A DNA stretch of 64,000 nt from Alicyclobacillus sp. Lineage in GTDB: Bacteria > Bacillota > Bacilli > Alicyclobacillales > Alicyclobacillaceae. Made by a program: the position numbers and the translations under genes. Of this stretch, positions 7,581-15,407 are shown piece after piece; within the stretch, counting starts at the first letter, position 1; every line of letters begins with the position of its first letter. Under the pieces are notes generated by a model. That model did not search any database and had not been told where the DNA came from. It saw nothing but the letters and a program-made list of their open reading frames with translations. The stretch is from NCBI GenBank assembly GCA_023511725.1, contig JAIMAY010000011.1:1-64000 (forward strand), given 5' to 3'.

Positions 7581-7603
7581 TGAGTGTACTGGTCAGTCGC
7601 TCA
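7581..7603. promoter_or_regulatory. Possible operator (TetR-type dyad) upstream of the R2lox operon
   Basis: The sequence TGAGTG...CGCTCA (7581-7603) has matching outer arms around a central ACTGRYCAGT-like dyad. This is the style of operators bound by TetR-family regulators of fatty-acid or stress genes. It lies in the R2lox 5' leader, about 30 nt before the start codon. The dyad is imperfect, and the regulator is not in the window. Confidence 0.35.
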
Positions 7604-7673
7604 AAGTATGAGATGGAGAACCGCCGCTGTGTAAGCCTCATCCCTCCCTTTCCACAGAATCTTGGGCACTCTC

Positions 7674-7702
7674 ATTATACGTGAGGATGAGACAATCGTC
7701 GA
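7674..7702 (-). promoter_or_regulatory. Probable sigma-A promoter of the R2lox-ALDH-ADH operon
   Basis: On the minus strand, TCGACG (-35, 7697-7702) is followed after exactly 17 nt by a consensus TATAAT (7674-7679). The leader to R2lox would be about 115 nt and would include the dyad at 7581-7603. Confidence 0.5.
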
Positions 7703-7723
7703 TACATTCCGGCGAACCTGCCG

Positions 7724-7758
7724 AAAAAACTGGCGCGCTGGCCCTGGGCCAGTGCGCC
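7724..7758 (-). terminator. Rho-independent terminator
   Basis: Arms GGCGCGCTGGCCC (7732-7744) and GGGCCAGTGCGCC (7746-7758) form a strong stem. On the minus strand this is followed by TTTTTT. It lies directly after the stop of the six-hairpin gene and ends the glycosyltransferase transcript. Confidence 0.85.
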
Positions 7759-7760
7759 GC

Positions 7761-8915
7761 TCAAGCCATGAGCAGTTCTTCGGCGGAAAGTTCCGGCTGT
7801 GGACCGAATGTGTAGGATGGCGTCTGTGCTACCACGTGAGCGTGGAAAATACTCGTCAGCAGATACGCAAGTGTAGACTCGGCCCCCTGATTGGGGTTCA
7901 CACCGTGCGCGGTCAATCCATCGCAGCATGCGCCATTGGCTTCATCCGCAACGGCCACCCCGAGGTCATTCTCGCCGAGATACCAGCGCATACAGCGGAG
8001 CACATGCTGCCGGTACGCGTCGTCACCGGTCGTATGCCAGGCAGCGGCGCAGGCGAGCGCGAGCTTCATGATCTCGAGCGGCTGTTGGTCCCATTTGCTC
8101 ACCGATGCCGGGGTGGCCCAACCCTGATTGCCAATGGGCCGAAGGTGACCTTCGGGGGCCGTCATGAGTTGTATCAGGAAAGCCAACGCCTCCAGCCCGA
8201 CGGTTTCGGCCTGTGCGTGACCGGTGACCTGACCCACATACAGCAAAGACCACGGCAGGACCCCATTGCCATACGTCATGGTCGGCTCAAACCAATGCCA
8301 TCCCTGTTTGCGGTGTTCTGCGTACAGGGTGAGCAGGCGAGCTTCCAATTCCAAGGTCCAGCGCTCCAAAAGCGGTTCCATGGACTGGAGGAAAGGATCC
8401 TGGCGGCCACTGCGCCGTTGCGTTGCCCACAGCAGCGCGCACGCTGCCGCGCTGTACGCGATGCCTCGCGCGTACCGAAGTCTTTCCACCACCGGCAGAC
8501 CACGCCGAAGGAGCTGTGCCACGGCGGCTCGCCGACCTGTATCGGGCAACAGCACATACGCCACTGCCAGCGCCCACAGCGCTCTGCCCTGACAATCATC
8601 GGAAGGCGTCTCGGGTTCGGGACGCCGGTCGTAACTAAAGTTGTTGTGAAAGCTCCCGTCATCGGTTTGTGCCCACGCGAGAAATGAGAGGTAGATGTCG
8701 GCGAGGTGCTGGAGGGTGCGTTTGGTTTCAGTATCGTCCAAGCGTGCCGCGGATGCGTGGCTCAGCGATTCAAGCACCAGCCATAGCGCCCGCGCATTGT
8801 CGTCTGTGGTGTACCCCTCGGAACGGCGCGGAATGGCCCCGAGGCCGTGCTCAATCAGACCTGTGTCATCCGTCATCCGCACGAGATGGCCAAAATTAAC
8901 GGGAAACGCCCGCAA
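7761..8915 (-). CDS. Six-hairpin glycosidase-like protein paired with a GT4 glycosyltransferase
   Basis: About 384 residues with alternating helices and conserved acidic or aromatic clusters typical of alpha/alpha-barrel carbohydrate enzymes. Examples are EGYTTDDNARALW, TDDGSFHNNFSYDR, DDCQGRALWAL, WHWFEPTMTYGNGVLPWSLL and SKWDQQPLEIMKLA. There is no signal peptide, so it is cytosolic. Proteins of this type often sit beside or fused to group 1 glycosyltransferases. The reaction (glycoside hydrolase, phosphorylase or helper) cannot be told. TTG at 8915 was chosen because AGGAGG lies 9 nt upstream, inside the end of the GT4 gene. The genes would then overlap by 20 nt, implying translational coupling. 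Confidence 0.62.
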   Translation of the reverse strand: MRAFPVNFGHLVRMTDDTGLIEHGLGAIPRRSEGYTTDDNARALWLVLESLSHASAARLDDTETKRTLQHLADIYLSFLAWAQTDDGSFHNNFSYDRRPEPETPSDDCQGRALWALAVAYVLLPDTGRRAAVAQLLRRGLPVVERLRYARGIAYSAAACALLWATQRRSGRQDPFLQSMEPLLERWTLELEARLLTLYAEHRKQGWHWFEPTMTYGNGVLPWSLLYVGQVTGHAQAETVGLEALAFLIQLMTAPEGHLRPIGNQGWATPASVSKWDQQPLEIMKLALACAAAWHTTGDDAYRQHVLRCMRWYLGENDLGVAVADEANGACCDGLTAHGVNPNQGAESTLAYLLTSIFHAHVVAQTPSYTFGPQPELSAEELLMA

Positions 8916-10086
8916 TGCCAGCCACCTCCTCCGCCTTGATGGTTCTAGCGAGCCGCGACAGGTGATCATACAACTCGGCGTGCACGCGTCCTACCTGCGG
9001 CCACCGCATCGATGCGCCGATGCTCGAAATTCGCCGCTGCCACAGGGCTCGCTCCTGGGCATCGGACAGCAATGCGGCCATGCGGTCTGCCCATCGCGAC
9101 ACGTCTCCATACGGAATCAGCAGCGGATCGCACCCGTCTAGCAGATCCCTGGCGTACGAGTACGGCGTGGTCAGCACGGGGCGGCCGAGCCCGACGGCGT
9201 ACGCCAGCGTGCCCGACGTCACCTGTTCCATGCCGGGGTAGGGCGTGACATAGACATCGCAGGCCATGAGATAATCCACCAGTTCATCCTCGTCCACGTA
9301 GCGGTCGATGAACATCACGTGGTTCTCCAGCTTGCGTTCGCGGATCATGGCCTGCAGTTGCTCACGATACGCTTCGCCTTCCGACTTCTTGATCTCCGGG
9401 TGGGTCTGCCCAATGACGCAATACAACACCTCGGGCACCCGCTGAACAACGGTGGGCAGGGCTTCGATGATCAGTTCGATACCCTTGTTGCGGCTGAGCA
9501 AACCGAAGGTCATCAACACCCGCCTGTCTGTCCAGCCCAGACGTTGCCGGATCAGCGTGCGCTGCTCCGGTTTGGGCACGGGCGTACCGTGAGGAACGAA
9601 AAGAATCTTGTGCTCAGGGATACCGTACGCGTCGCGCAGATAACCGATGGCCGTCCGGTTCATGACAACCACTCTGTCGCTGCGCAAGGCGATCTCCCGC
9701 TGAATGCTGCGATGCGGTTCCGCAGGTTGTTTGAAGACCGTATGGAATGTGGTCACCAACGGTTTGCGCAGCCGTCGAACGAAATCCAGGATGTAGGCGC
9801 CGTGCTCGCCTCCGAAGATACCGAACTCGTGCTGCAGGGAAACGACCGACACGCCACTGCGGTTGATTCGTTCCGCCATCTCGGCATAGGCTGTCCGTTG
9901 CGCCTTGATGAGCGGCCATATGTCCCGGTCCACCGGAGCTTCGTCCAGCGAGTCCACCATCATGACCACGGTATCCCGGCCCGACCAATCGTCGAGCCCT
10001 CGGATACTCTGACGCAGATGGTGCGTATAGGTCGCCAAACCGCAGCGGCGGGGTACGTACGTGCTGACATAGGCCACCCAGGTCAT
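8896..10086 (-). CDS. Glycosyltransferase family 4 (group 1), GT-B fold
   Basis: A 396-residue retaining glycosyltransferase that transfers a sugar from a nucleotide donor. The acceptor-side domain begins with a typical YVPRRCGLATYTHHL loop. The C-terminal donor domain shows TFGLLSRNKGIELIIEALP, a phosphate-binding Arg/Lys region, and a TPYPGMEQVTSGTLAYAVGLGRPVLTTP block where the conserved E-x7-E motif sits. No signal peptide or membrane helix is seen. AAGGAG precedes the ATG. It is followed by the overlapping six-hairpin gene, and the pair probably builds or remodels one oligosaccharide. Donor and product are unknown. Confidence 0.85.
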   Translation of the reverse strand: MTWVAYVSTYVPRRCGLATYTHHLRQSIRGLDDWSGRDTVVMMVDSLDEAPVDRDIWPLIKAQRTAYAEMAERINRSGVSVVSLQHEFGIFGGEHGAYILDFVRRLRKPLVTTFHTVFKQPAEPHRSIQREIALRSDRVVVMNRTAIGYLRDAYGIPEHKILFVPHGTPVPKPEQRTLIRQRLGWTDRRVLMTFGLLSRNKGIELIIEALPTVVQRVPEVLYCVIGQTHPEIKKSEGEAYREQLQAMIRERKLENHVMFIDRYVDEDELVDYLMACDVYVTPYPGMEQVTSGTLAYAVGLGRPVLTTPYSYARDLLDGCDPLLIPYGDVSRWADRMAALLSDAQERALWQRRISSIGASMRWPQVGRVHAELYDHLSRLARTIKAEEVAGIAGVSR

Positions 10087-10345
10087 TGGTTCGCGCTCCT
10101 TCCTGACATCGGTCGCGCCGGCGCGTCTCCTGTCGGCACAAGACCGGCATTCCTCACCGGTGTTGATGGGAGAAAAAAAGAGAAGAAGTCCGCATGAGTC
10201 CTCTTCTTCGATCCAGCGGGATCCACCAGTGGTATTCCCCAGCCGTCCGGAAAAGTTTCATGTCAGCGCTTCTTCTCTTGGCTGCTCTTGGCCGTGGAAA
10301 CTAGCAGGTTTATTAGCACTCGCAAACCGCGGCTGCTACGTCCAG
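10087..10345 (-). promoter_or_regulatory. Long leader of the glycosyltransferase pair
   Basis: About 260 nt separate the NlpC/P60 terminator from the GT4 start. The stretch has no convincing gene. A short frame starting MKLFRTAGEYHWW has a poor ribosome binding site. It contains the hairpin plus T-tract at 10172-10209. No known riboswitch consensus was recognised. Confidence 0.35.
10172..10209 (-). terminator. Weak attenuator-like hairpin with T-tract in the GT4 leader
   Basis: On the minus strand, GAAGAAG and CTTCTTC (7 bp) enclose a 14-nt loop and are followed by TCTTTTTTTCT. It sits about 90 nt before the GT4 start, so it would end transcription before the gene. The stem is short, and only the T-tract makes it notable. 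Confidence 0.3.
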
Positions 10346-10380
10346 TATAAAAAGCCCCGCCGGTTTTTGCAACCGGCGGG
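10346..10380 (-). terminator. Rho-independent terminator of the NlpC/P60 gene
   Basis: CCCGCCGGTT and AACCGGCGGG form a 10-bp stem around a TTTGC loop. On the minus strand it is followed by GGCTTTTTAT. It lies 46 nt after the stop of the peptidoglycan hydrolase gene. Confidence 0.9.
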
Positions 10381-10425
10381 CGCATCGGGGACGAACGAAT
10401 GACGGGATGACCCTCTGAATGAACG

Positions 10426-11643
10426 TCAGAGGATGCGGCGTGCGCCGATGTAGCGGGCAGCCCAGTAGCTGTTGTGGATGCTCGCGATGGTGACGCCCTC
10501 GTCCTGCGCGTCAATCATTTGTCCGTTCCCGATATAGATACCGACGTGTGTCGCACCCGGCGCGTAGGTGCTGAAAAACACGAGATCTCCGGGTTCGAGG
10601 TCCGCCATTGACACAGGCATCCCTTCCCCGAATTGATCCAAGGCCGTGCGTCCGAGTCCGATGCCGAAATGTCGGAACACGTATTGCGTGAAACCTGAAC
10701 AGTCGAATCCGGTCTGAGGCGATGTTCCACCCCACGCGTACGGAATGCCGATAAAATCCTCGGCGTACGCGATGATCTGCGATGCGGTCGCGTTGGCGCC
10801 TGCACCCGGGAGCGATACGCCGCCGGACCGCGAAGCCATGGACCCCGACTGTGTGGCCATCCTCTGCTGAATCGCGCGCGTCTGCTCCTCTATCGCCTGC
10901 ATCTGGGCCTGGGTCAGGTGAATCTGGCTTTCCAACACCGCCTGGCGCTGCTGTTCCTGCTGCACCTGCGTCTTAGCCTGTTGCAGCGCGCTTTGCTTAC
11001 GCGCGAGCAGCGTCTGGTACGTACGCTGCGTGGCCTGCAGGTCGGCCTGCTGCTTGTCCAATTGCGCCAAGGTCGCCTGCCGAAGCTTCTGCTGCTCAGC
11101 TATCTGCGTTCGCAGGTCCAGCAACTGCTGAGCCAGCTTCCGGTTCGACTGCGCCACGGTGGCTATCGCATACAGGCGGTTGAGAAAGTCGTCAAAGCTT
11201 GTCGCTCCGAGCAGGACCTCCAGATACGGGATGCCGCCTGTCTCGTACATGGCACGAAGTTGTGTCTCGAACTGTTCTTGCGTGTCCGTCAGGCGTTGCT
11301 GGGTGTCCGTCAGCGTCTGTTGCAGCGTGGCCAACTCATGCTGCGTTGAGGCAATCTGCGCCTGATTCTGTTGCATTGCAGACTGTAAGGACGCGAGCGC
11401 CGTTTGGTAGGCGGCGACGCTCTGTTGCAGGCTCTGAACCTGCTGCTTATCGGCCTGCATCTGGTTCTGATTCTGTGCGGCCTCGGCCTGCAGGGCCGCG
11501 AGCTTTTGCCGCTGCGCGGAGAGAGAGTCCGCCTGCGCCGCCGGAACCCATCCGGCCATCAGCGCCAGTGCCGCGGCCCATGCGGAGGCCGTGCGACTCG
11601 TGCGTGGTTTAAAAATGAACCCACTCCCCCTCTCTGGCTTCAT
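10426..11643 (-). CDS. Secreted NlpC/P60 peptidoglycan endopeptidase with coiled coil (CwlO-like)
   Basis: A cell-wall hydrolase predicted to cut peptide bonds in the stem peptide. It has an N-terminal signal peptide (hydrophobic ASAWAAALALMAGW, then an AQA-type cleavage site near residue 38). A long Gln/Ala-rich coiled coil follows (about 40-265), as in CwlO/PcsB-like proteins activated by FtsEX. A Ser/Gly linker leads to a C-terminal NlpC/P60 domain (about 285-405). The catalytic Cys is in FDCSGF (~315) and the His in THVGIYIG (~366). The third polar residue, usually His, is Asp (~378). The ribosome binding site is weak, so the start is less sure than the domain calls. It forms a single-gene unit with its own terminator. 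Confidence 0.88.
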   Translation of the reverse strand: MKPERGSGFIFKPRTSRTASAWAAALALMAGWVPAAQADSLSAQRQKLAALQAEAAQNQNQMQADKQQVQSLQQSVAAYQTALASLQSAMQQNQAQIASTQHELATLQQTLTDTQQRLTDTQEQFETQLRAMYETGGIPYLEVLLGATSFDDFLNRLYAIATVAQSNRKLAQQLLDLRTQIAEQQKLRQATLAQLDKQQADLQATQRTYQTLLARKQSALQQAKTQVQQEQQRQAVLESQIHLTQAQMQAIEEQTRAIQQRMATQSGSMASRSGGVSLPGAGANATASQIIAYAEDFIGIPYAWGGTSPQTGFDCSGFTQYVFRHFGIGLGRTALDQFGEGMPVSMADLEPGDLVFFSTYAPGATHVGIYIGNGQMIDAQDEGVTIASIHNSYWAARYIGARRIL

Positions 11644-11720
11644 GTCATGCGTGAGGATCTCGGCGCTTGTACGCCGTCTCCTCTACGCTAGTTCGACACC
11701 CTTCGCTGATCTCCTCCCCC

Positions 11721-13121
11721 TCACACCGAGGGAGTCATACCATCGGTGAGGCACTGCACGATCCGCTCGAACGCCATCGCCCGGGACGCCTTCACCAAGA
11801 CCACGGCTCGTTCGGGTACCAACGCTTGCAACTCGGACAGGAGCCTCTCCACATCGGCAAACCACAGCACCCGCGTGGACGACGCCTTCGCCGCTGCGGA
11901 GCGTTCCGCGGCTTGCGCGATGTGGCGGGCTCGGGGGCCGACCGCAATCAGCGTCGTCACGCCCGCTTCGACGGCGGCGCAGCCCACGTCTTCGTGCCCT
12001 TCCTGCTCGTAGGCACCCAATTCCAACATGTCTCCCAGGATGGCCACCGACGGACGGTCGTCCGCGAGGGTTCGCAACACGCGAAGGCTTTCCTTGACTG
12101 ACGCGGGACTGGCGTTGTAGGCATCGTCTAAGATTCGGCGATCCGCCGATCCCTCGCGCAGGTTGAGCCTCCCAGCCACAGGCGCTATCGTTCGCAGCGC
12201 TTCCGCGCCTAGGGACAGTGGCACGCCGTGCACAGCGCCCATCAACAGCGCCGCCAGCGCGTTGCGAACGTTGTGAGCGCCGTGCAAGGGAAGAAACACA
12301 CGTGCCGTGTGGCCCAACACGGTGGCTTGGAATGTGGTACCCTCCCACCGGACCTCGATGTCGCGGGCCTGGGCGTGCGGGGCATCCATACCGTACCACA
12401 GGACGCGGGCCCGGGAGCGGGATGCCATGCGCTGCAGCCAGGGGTCTTCGTACCACAACACCGCTGTGCCGTCCGCGGGCAATGCGTCCAACAACTCGGC
12501 CTTCGCATCGGCGATGGCCGCCTGACTACCGAGCAGCTCGATGTGGCTATGGCCGATGTTCGTGATCACGCCCGCCGAGGGTTTGGCGATGGCGCAGAGT
12601 GCAGCAATCTGTCCTTTTCCGCGCATGCCCATCTCGAGCACCATCGAGCGATGGGCAGGGGTCCTGCGCAGAATTGTCAGCGGCAGCCCGAGTTCATTGT
12701 TGTAGTTGCCTTCCGTGGCCAGACAAGGTCCGAGGACGGAGAACACGCTCGCCAACAGGTGCTTGGTCGTGGTTTTCCCATTGCTCCCCGTCACGCCGAT
12801 GACAGGACCGGTGAAGGCTTGTCGTTCTGCGGTCGCGAGACGTTGCAGGGCGGCCAGCGGATCATCGACCTGGATGACGGCACCGCCAGACGGCATCGCT
12901 GCTGGCCGCACTTGAACGAGTGCCGCCGCAGCCCCGCGCGCAAAAGCGTCCGCCACAAAGTGGTGGCCATCGACGTGTTCCCCGCGAAATGCCACAAACA
13001 CGTCGCCGGCCGCCACGCGCCGACTGTCGATGGACACGCCGGTCACGCGTGCCTGTGCATCGCCGTGCACCAGCGTCCCGCCGGTTCGCTCGCAGAGAGT
13101 TTGGACCGAAATCGGCTCCAC
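11721..13121 (-). CDS. murF: UDP-N-acetylmuramoyl-tripeptide--D-alanyl-D-alanine ligase MurF
   Basis: It adds D-Ala-D-Ala to the UDP-MurNAc-tripeptide, the last cytoplasmic step of peptidoglycan precursor synthesis. At 466 residues it shows the N-terminal substrate domain (GVSIDSRRVAAGDVFVAF), the ATP-binding GVTGSNGKTTTK loop, the EGNYNNELGLPLT and NIGHSHIELLGS motifs, and DDAYNASP in the C-terminal ligase domain. GTG at 13121 is preferred because AAGGAGGGAG lies 5 nt upstream; longer in-frame starts lack a ribosome binding site. A TACAAT -10 word (13150-13155) lies upstream. It is divergent from ddl, which makes its substrate D-Ala-D-Ala. Confidence 0.95.
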   Translation of the reverse strand: MEPISVQTLCERTGGTLVHGDAQARVTGVSIDSRRVAAGDVFVAFRGEHVDGHHFVADAFARGAAAALVQVRPAAMPSGGAVIQVDDPLAALQRLATAERQAFTGPVIGVTGSNGKTTTKHLLASVFSVLGPCLATEGNYNNELGLPLTILRRTPAHRSMVLEMGMRGKGQIAALCAIAKPSAGVITNIGHSHIELLGSQAAIADAKAELLDALPADGTAVLWYEDPWLQRMASRSRARVLWYGMDAPHAQARDIEVRWEGTTFQATVLGHTARVFLPLHGAHNVRNALAALLMGAVHGVPLSLGAEALRTIAPVAGRLNLREGSADRRILDDAYNASPASVKESLRVLRTLADDRPSVAILGDMLELGAYEQEGHEDVGCAAVEAGVTTLIAVGPRARHIAQAAERSAAAKASSTRVLWFADVERLLSELQALVPERAVVLVKASRAMAFERIVQCLTDGMTPSV

Positions 13122-13203
13122 GTCGGCTCCCTCCTTCTGTCGCCTCCTGATTGTAGCATAGGCGTTTTTGTCCACGGCATGGACTCATCGCACCTAAAGC
13201 ACC

Positions 13204-13231
13204 TTGTGTTTCACAGGTACGTAGATATAAT
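13204..13231 (+). promoter_or_regulatory. Probable promoter of ddl
   Basis: TTGTGT (13204-13209), 16 nt, then consensus TATAAT (13226-13231). It lies about 30 nt before the ddl start codon and downstream of the divergent murF start. Confidence 0.55.
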
Positions 13232-13260
13232 CAAAGGGAATTCGCAAAGGGGATGACATT

Positions 13261-14427
13261 GTGGCCAGTGCCAGAAAACTGCGTGTGGTGGTCTTGTTCG
13301 GGGGCCGTTCAGGCGAACACGAGGTGTCGATTCAATCCGCCAAATCCATCATTCGAGCCTTGGATAGAAATAAATACGATGTGATGCCCGTCGGAATCAC
13401 GCGGGATGGGCGATGGTTGGCCGGCTATGAGGCCATTCCTGCGCTGGAGGCCGCGGCTCAGGTGGCGCTCGGGACGGCTGACGACGGAGCGCGGATGGGT
13501 GGCGAGATCGGCAGCCCCAGTGTGGTCCCGGATGGTGGCACCGTATCGCGCGACGTCGTGCCCCTGGCGTGGGACACATGGCCCCAAACTGTGGACGTGG
13601 TCATCCCGGTTCTGCACGGTTCGTATGGAGAGGATGGAACCATTCAGGGCTTGCTGGAGACGCTCGGCGTTCCCTATGTCGGTGCCGGGGTTCTCGCGTC
13701 CGCCGTGGGTATGGACAAAGTGGTGATGAAGACGCTGTTTGCGGCGGCCGGACTCCCCCAGGTCCGCTACATCGCGTGCTTGCGCAGCGACGTCGAGCGG
13801 GATCTGGACCGTGTCGTGGACGATGTGGAGGCTGAACTTGGTTACCCCTGCTTTGTCAAGCCGGCCAATCTCGGTTCCAGTGTCGGGATCAGCAAGGTCA
13901 AGCGCCGGGAGGACCTCCCAGCGGCACTGCGTCTCGCGGCACGCTACGACCGCAAGCTGATCATCGAACAAGGCGTGGATGCGCGCGAGATTGAGGTGGC
14001 CGTCCTCGGGAATGATCAGCCCATCGCTTCGGTGCCTGGCGAGGTGGTTCCGGCCCATGAGTTCTACGACTACGAAAGCAAATACATGGATGGGCAGACC
14101 ACGCTCATCATTCCAGCGTCGCTGCCGGAGAGCACAGCCCGGACCATCCGAGAACTGGCGTTGCGCGCCTTCCGCGCCATCGACTGCAGCGGGCTCGCCC
14201 GCGTCGATTTCTTCCTCGAGCGCGGGACGGATCGGGTGCTGATCAATGAGATCAATACGATGCCAGGGTTCACCCAGTTCAGCATGTATCCGAAGCTGTG
14301 GGAAGCCAGCGGCATCCCGTATGCGGAGTTGCTGGACCGGCTGATTGCACTCGCTTTGGAGCGCCACGAGGAGCGACGTCGGTCCGATGTGGCGCTGCAC
14401 CTCTGCCCTCCTGCCAACCACAACTGA
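13261..14427 (+). CDS. ddl: D-alanine--D-alanine ligase
   Basis: An ATP-grasp enzyme that joins two D-alanines for peptidoglycan. At 388 residues it has the family motifs [16 protein letters not shown] (N-terminus), [30 protein letters not shown] (ATP-grasp), and the metal/ATP region [17 protein letters not shown]. The Tyr of [11 protein letters not shown] suggests ordinary D-Ala-D-Ala specificity. GTG start with AAAGGGG 8 nt upstream. A bidirectional hairpin follows, shared with the convergent YjcZ-like gene. Confidence 0.95.
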   Translation: MASARKLRVVVLFGGRSGEHEVSIQSAKSIIRALDRNKYDVMPVGITRDGRWLAGYEAIPALEAAAQVALGTADDGARMGGEIGSPSVVPDGGTVSRDVVPLAWDTWPQTVDVVIPVLHGSYGEDGTIQGLLETLGVPYVGAGVLASAVGMDKVVMKTLFAAAGLPQVRYIACLRSDVERDLDRVVDDVEAELGYPCFVKPANLGSSVGISKVKRREDLPAALRLAARYDRKLIIEQGVDAREIEVAVLGNDQPIASVPGEVVPAHEFYDYESKYMDGQTTLIIPASLPESTARTIRELALRAFRAIDCSGLARVDFFLERGTDRVLINEINTMPGFTQFSMYPKLWEASGIPYAELLDRLIALALERHEERRRSDVALHLCPPANHN

Positions 14428-14452
14428 ATTTCGGGACCCGATGGACTTCGCC

Positions 14453-14484
14453 GAGGCAACGGAAGGCCCACCTCCCGTTGCCTC
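14453..14484. terminator. Bidirectional hairpin terminator
   Basis: GAGGCAACGG (14453-14462) pairs with CCGTTGCCTC (14475-14484), a perfect 10-bp stem. It lies between ddl (plus) and the YjcZ-like gene (minus). Confidence 0.7.
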
Positions 14485-14512
14485 GTTTCGCAGCGAAGGC
14501 TTCCCGCCCCGC

Positions 14513-14635
14513 TCAGACCACAGTCGTGGTCGTGCAGGTGGTCGTGGTGTAGGCTGGGACCAGCAGGAAGAACAGTACGAAGATGATCAGGAACACGACG
14601 GCCCACCGGGTGTAGCCACCGAACACTCCGTACAT
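14513..14635 (-). CDS. Small YjcZ-like sporulation-type membrane protein, 40 aa
   Basis: A 40-residue protein: a short Gly/Tyr N-terminus (MYGVFGGYTRW), one strong transmembrane helix (AVVFLIIFVLFFLLV) and a Thr-rich tail (YTTTTCTTTTVV). The layout matches the tiny YjcZ/SscA family that is abundant in spore-formers and associated with spore assembly. The ribosome binding site AAAGGAGGG is near perfect and well spaced. The Thr-rich tail with a single Cys is unusual for that family. Naming is by architecture only. Confidence 0.65.
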   Translation of the reverse strand: MYGVFGGYTRWAVVFLIIFVLFFLLVPAYTTTTCTTTTVV

Positions 14636-14673
14636 TCTTCATCCCTCCTTTGTGCTGGTTGCTACAGCCTACG

Positions 14674-15171
14674 TCAACGGTTGTCGTCTCGCGCGGGCGA
14701 GTGTCCTTCCTGTGCGCCCATTCCCGGCGCCGGTGAAGTCCCCTGAAAAGTCCGACATGCACAGGAGCCTGTCTCACACATCGCGTGGCGCGGACGAATC
14801 CGTGCGAACCCTCGGTAGCCTCGCCTCAAAACGGGCCGTACGCCGGGGATGCGCCAGACCCATCGTAGCCAACGCCAGCCAGGAAGCTGGAGGAGCGCCA
14901 CCAGGACGGCATCTGCTCCTCGCCACACATGCCCCTGGGCATCCACCGTATGGAGTTCCGTCAGCGCATCCTCCAGGTGGATGCCCCTCGACGCGAGCGC
15001 GCCAGGGGTCTGCAGCGGCGTGAGCTCAAGCTGCCGCTGTCCGTCGCGTGCCTCGAGCCAAGATGCGAACCGGCAGCAGACAGGGCATGCTGCATCGTAC
15101 AACACGACCACCGGCCGATCCGTTCTTCGCGTCGCTTCCTCTGTCACCCACGCTACCCCTTTTCGCGGCAT
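14674..15171 (-). CDS. DCC-family thiol-disulfide oxidoreductase-like protein (YuxK type)
   Basis: A 165-residue protein with the DxxCxxC signature (LYDAACPVCCRF, about residues 26-37) and a thioredoxin-like fold. The middle of the protein contains the typical DALTELHTVDAQGHVWRGADAVL block. Family members (DUF393) are thought to have redox functions, but substrates are unknown. ATG at 15171 overlaps the stop of the small upstream gene as TGATG, indicating translational coupling. A GTG at 15147 with AAAGGGG upstream is the alternative start. The C-terminal tail after the domain is Arg/Cys-rich. Confidence 0.75.
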   Translation of the reverse strand: MPRKGVAWVTEEATRRTDRPVVVLYDAACPVCCRFASWLEARDGQRQLELTPLQTPGALASRGIHLEDALTELHTVDAQGHVWRGADAVLVALLQLPGWRWLRWVWRIPGVRPVLRRGYRGFARIRPRHAMCETGSCACRTFQGTSPAPGMGAQEGHSPARDDNR

Positions 15172-15320
15172 CACCGCGGCCAGCGCACGGGGACCGGCAG
15201 CCTGATCACAGGCCGCGGGTAGGATGGCGTCGGCGGCCGTGGGACGGGTCGCAAAATGTGCGGTAGGCCGCAGTATGCCAAGACCACATCGACTGCATAC
15301 GGTTGATTCATTGTGGACAT
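15171..15320 (-). CDS. Small proline-rich hypothetical protein, 49 aa
   Basis: A 49-codon ORF beginning MSTMNQPYAVDVVLAY. It has a good ribosome binding site (GGAGGG, 6 nt before the ATG). The second half is very rich in Pro and Arg (RPVPRPPTPSYPRPV). Its stop overlaps the ATG of the DCC protein gene (TGATG), so both are probably translated from one message. No family is recognised. Confidence 0.55.
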   Translation of the reverse strand: MSTMNQPYAVDVVLAYCGLPHILRPVPRPPTPSYPRPVIRLPVPVRWPR

Positions 15321-15407
15321 GAGAATCCCTCCGCTCCAGTGGATGCACATCCCTGGACGGAGGACACGGCGCTTGTCCCGCGCCCCTCCCGCGTAGGCGA
15401 GAGGCGG

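Noticed and set aside
11644-11720. c-di-AMP (ydaO) riboswitch before the NlpC/P60 gene
   Set aside because: Such riboswitches often precede wall hydrolases, but the 76-bp gap is too short and lacks the conserved elements.
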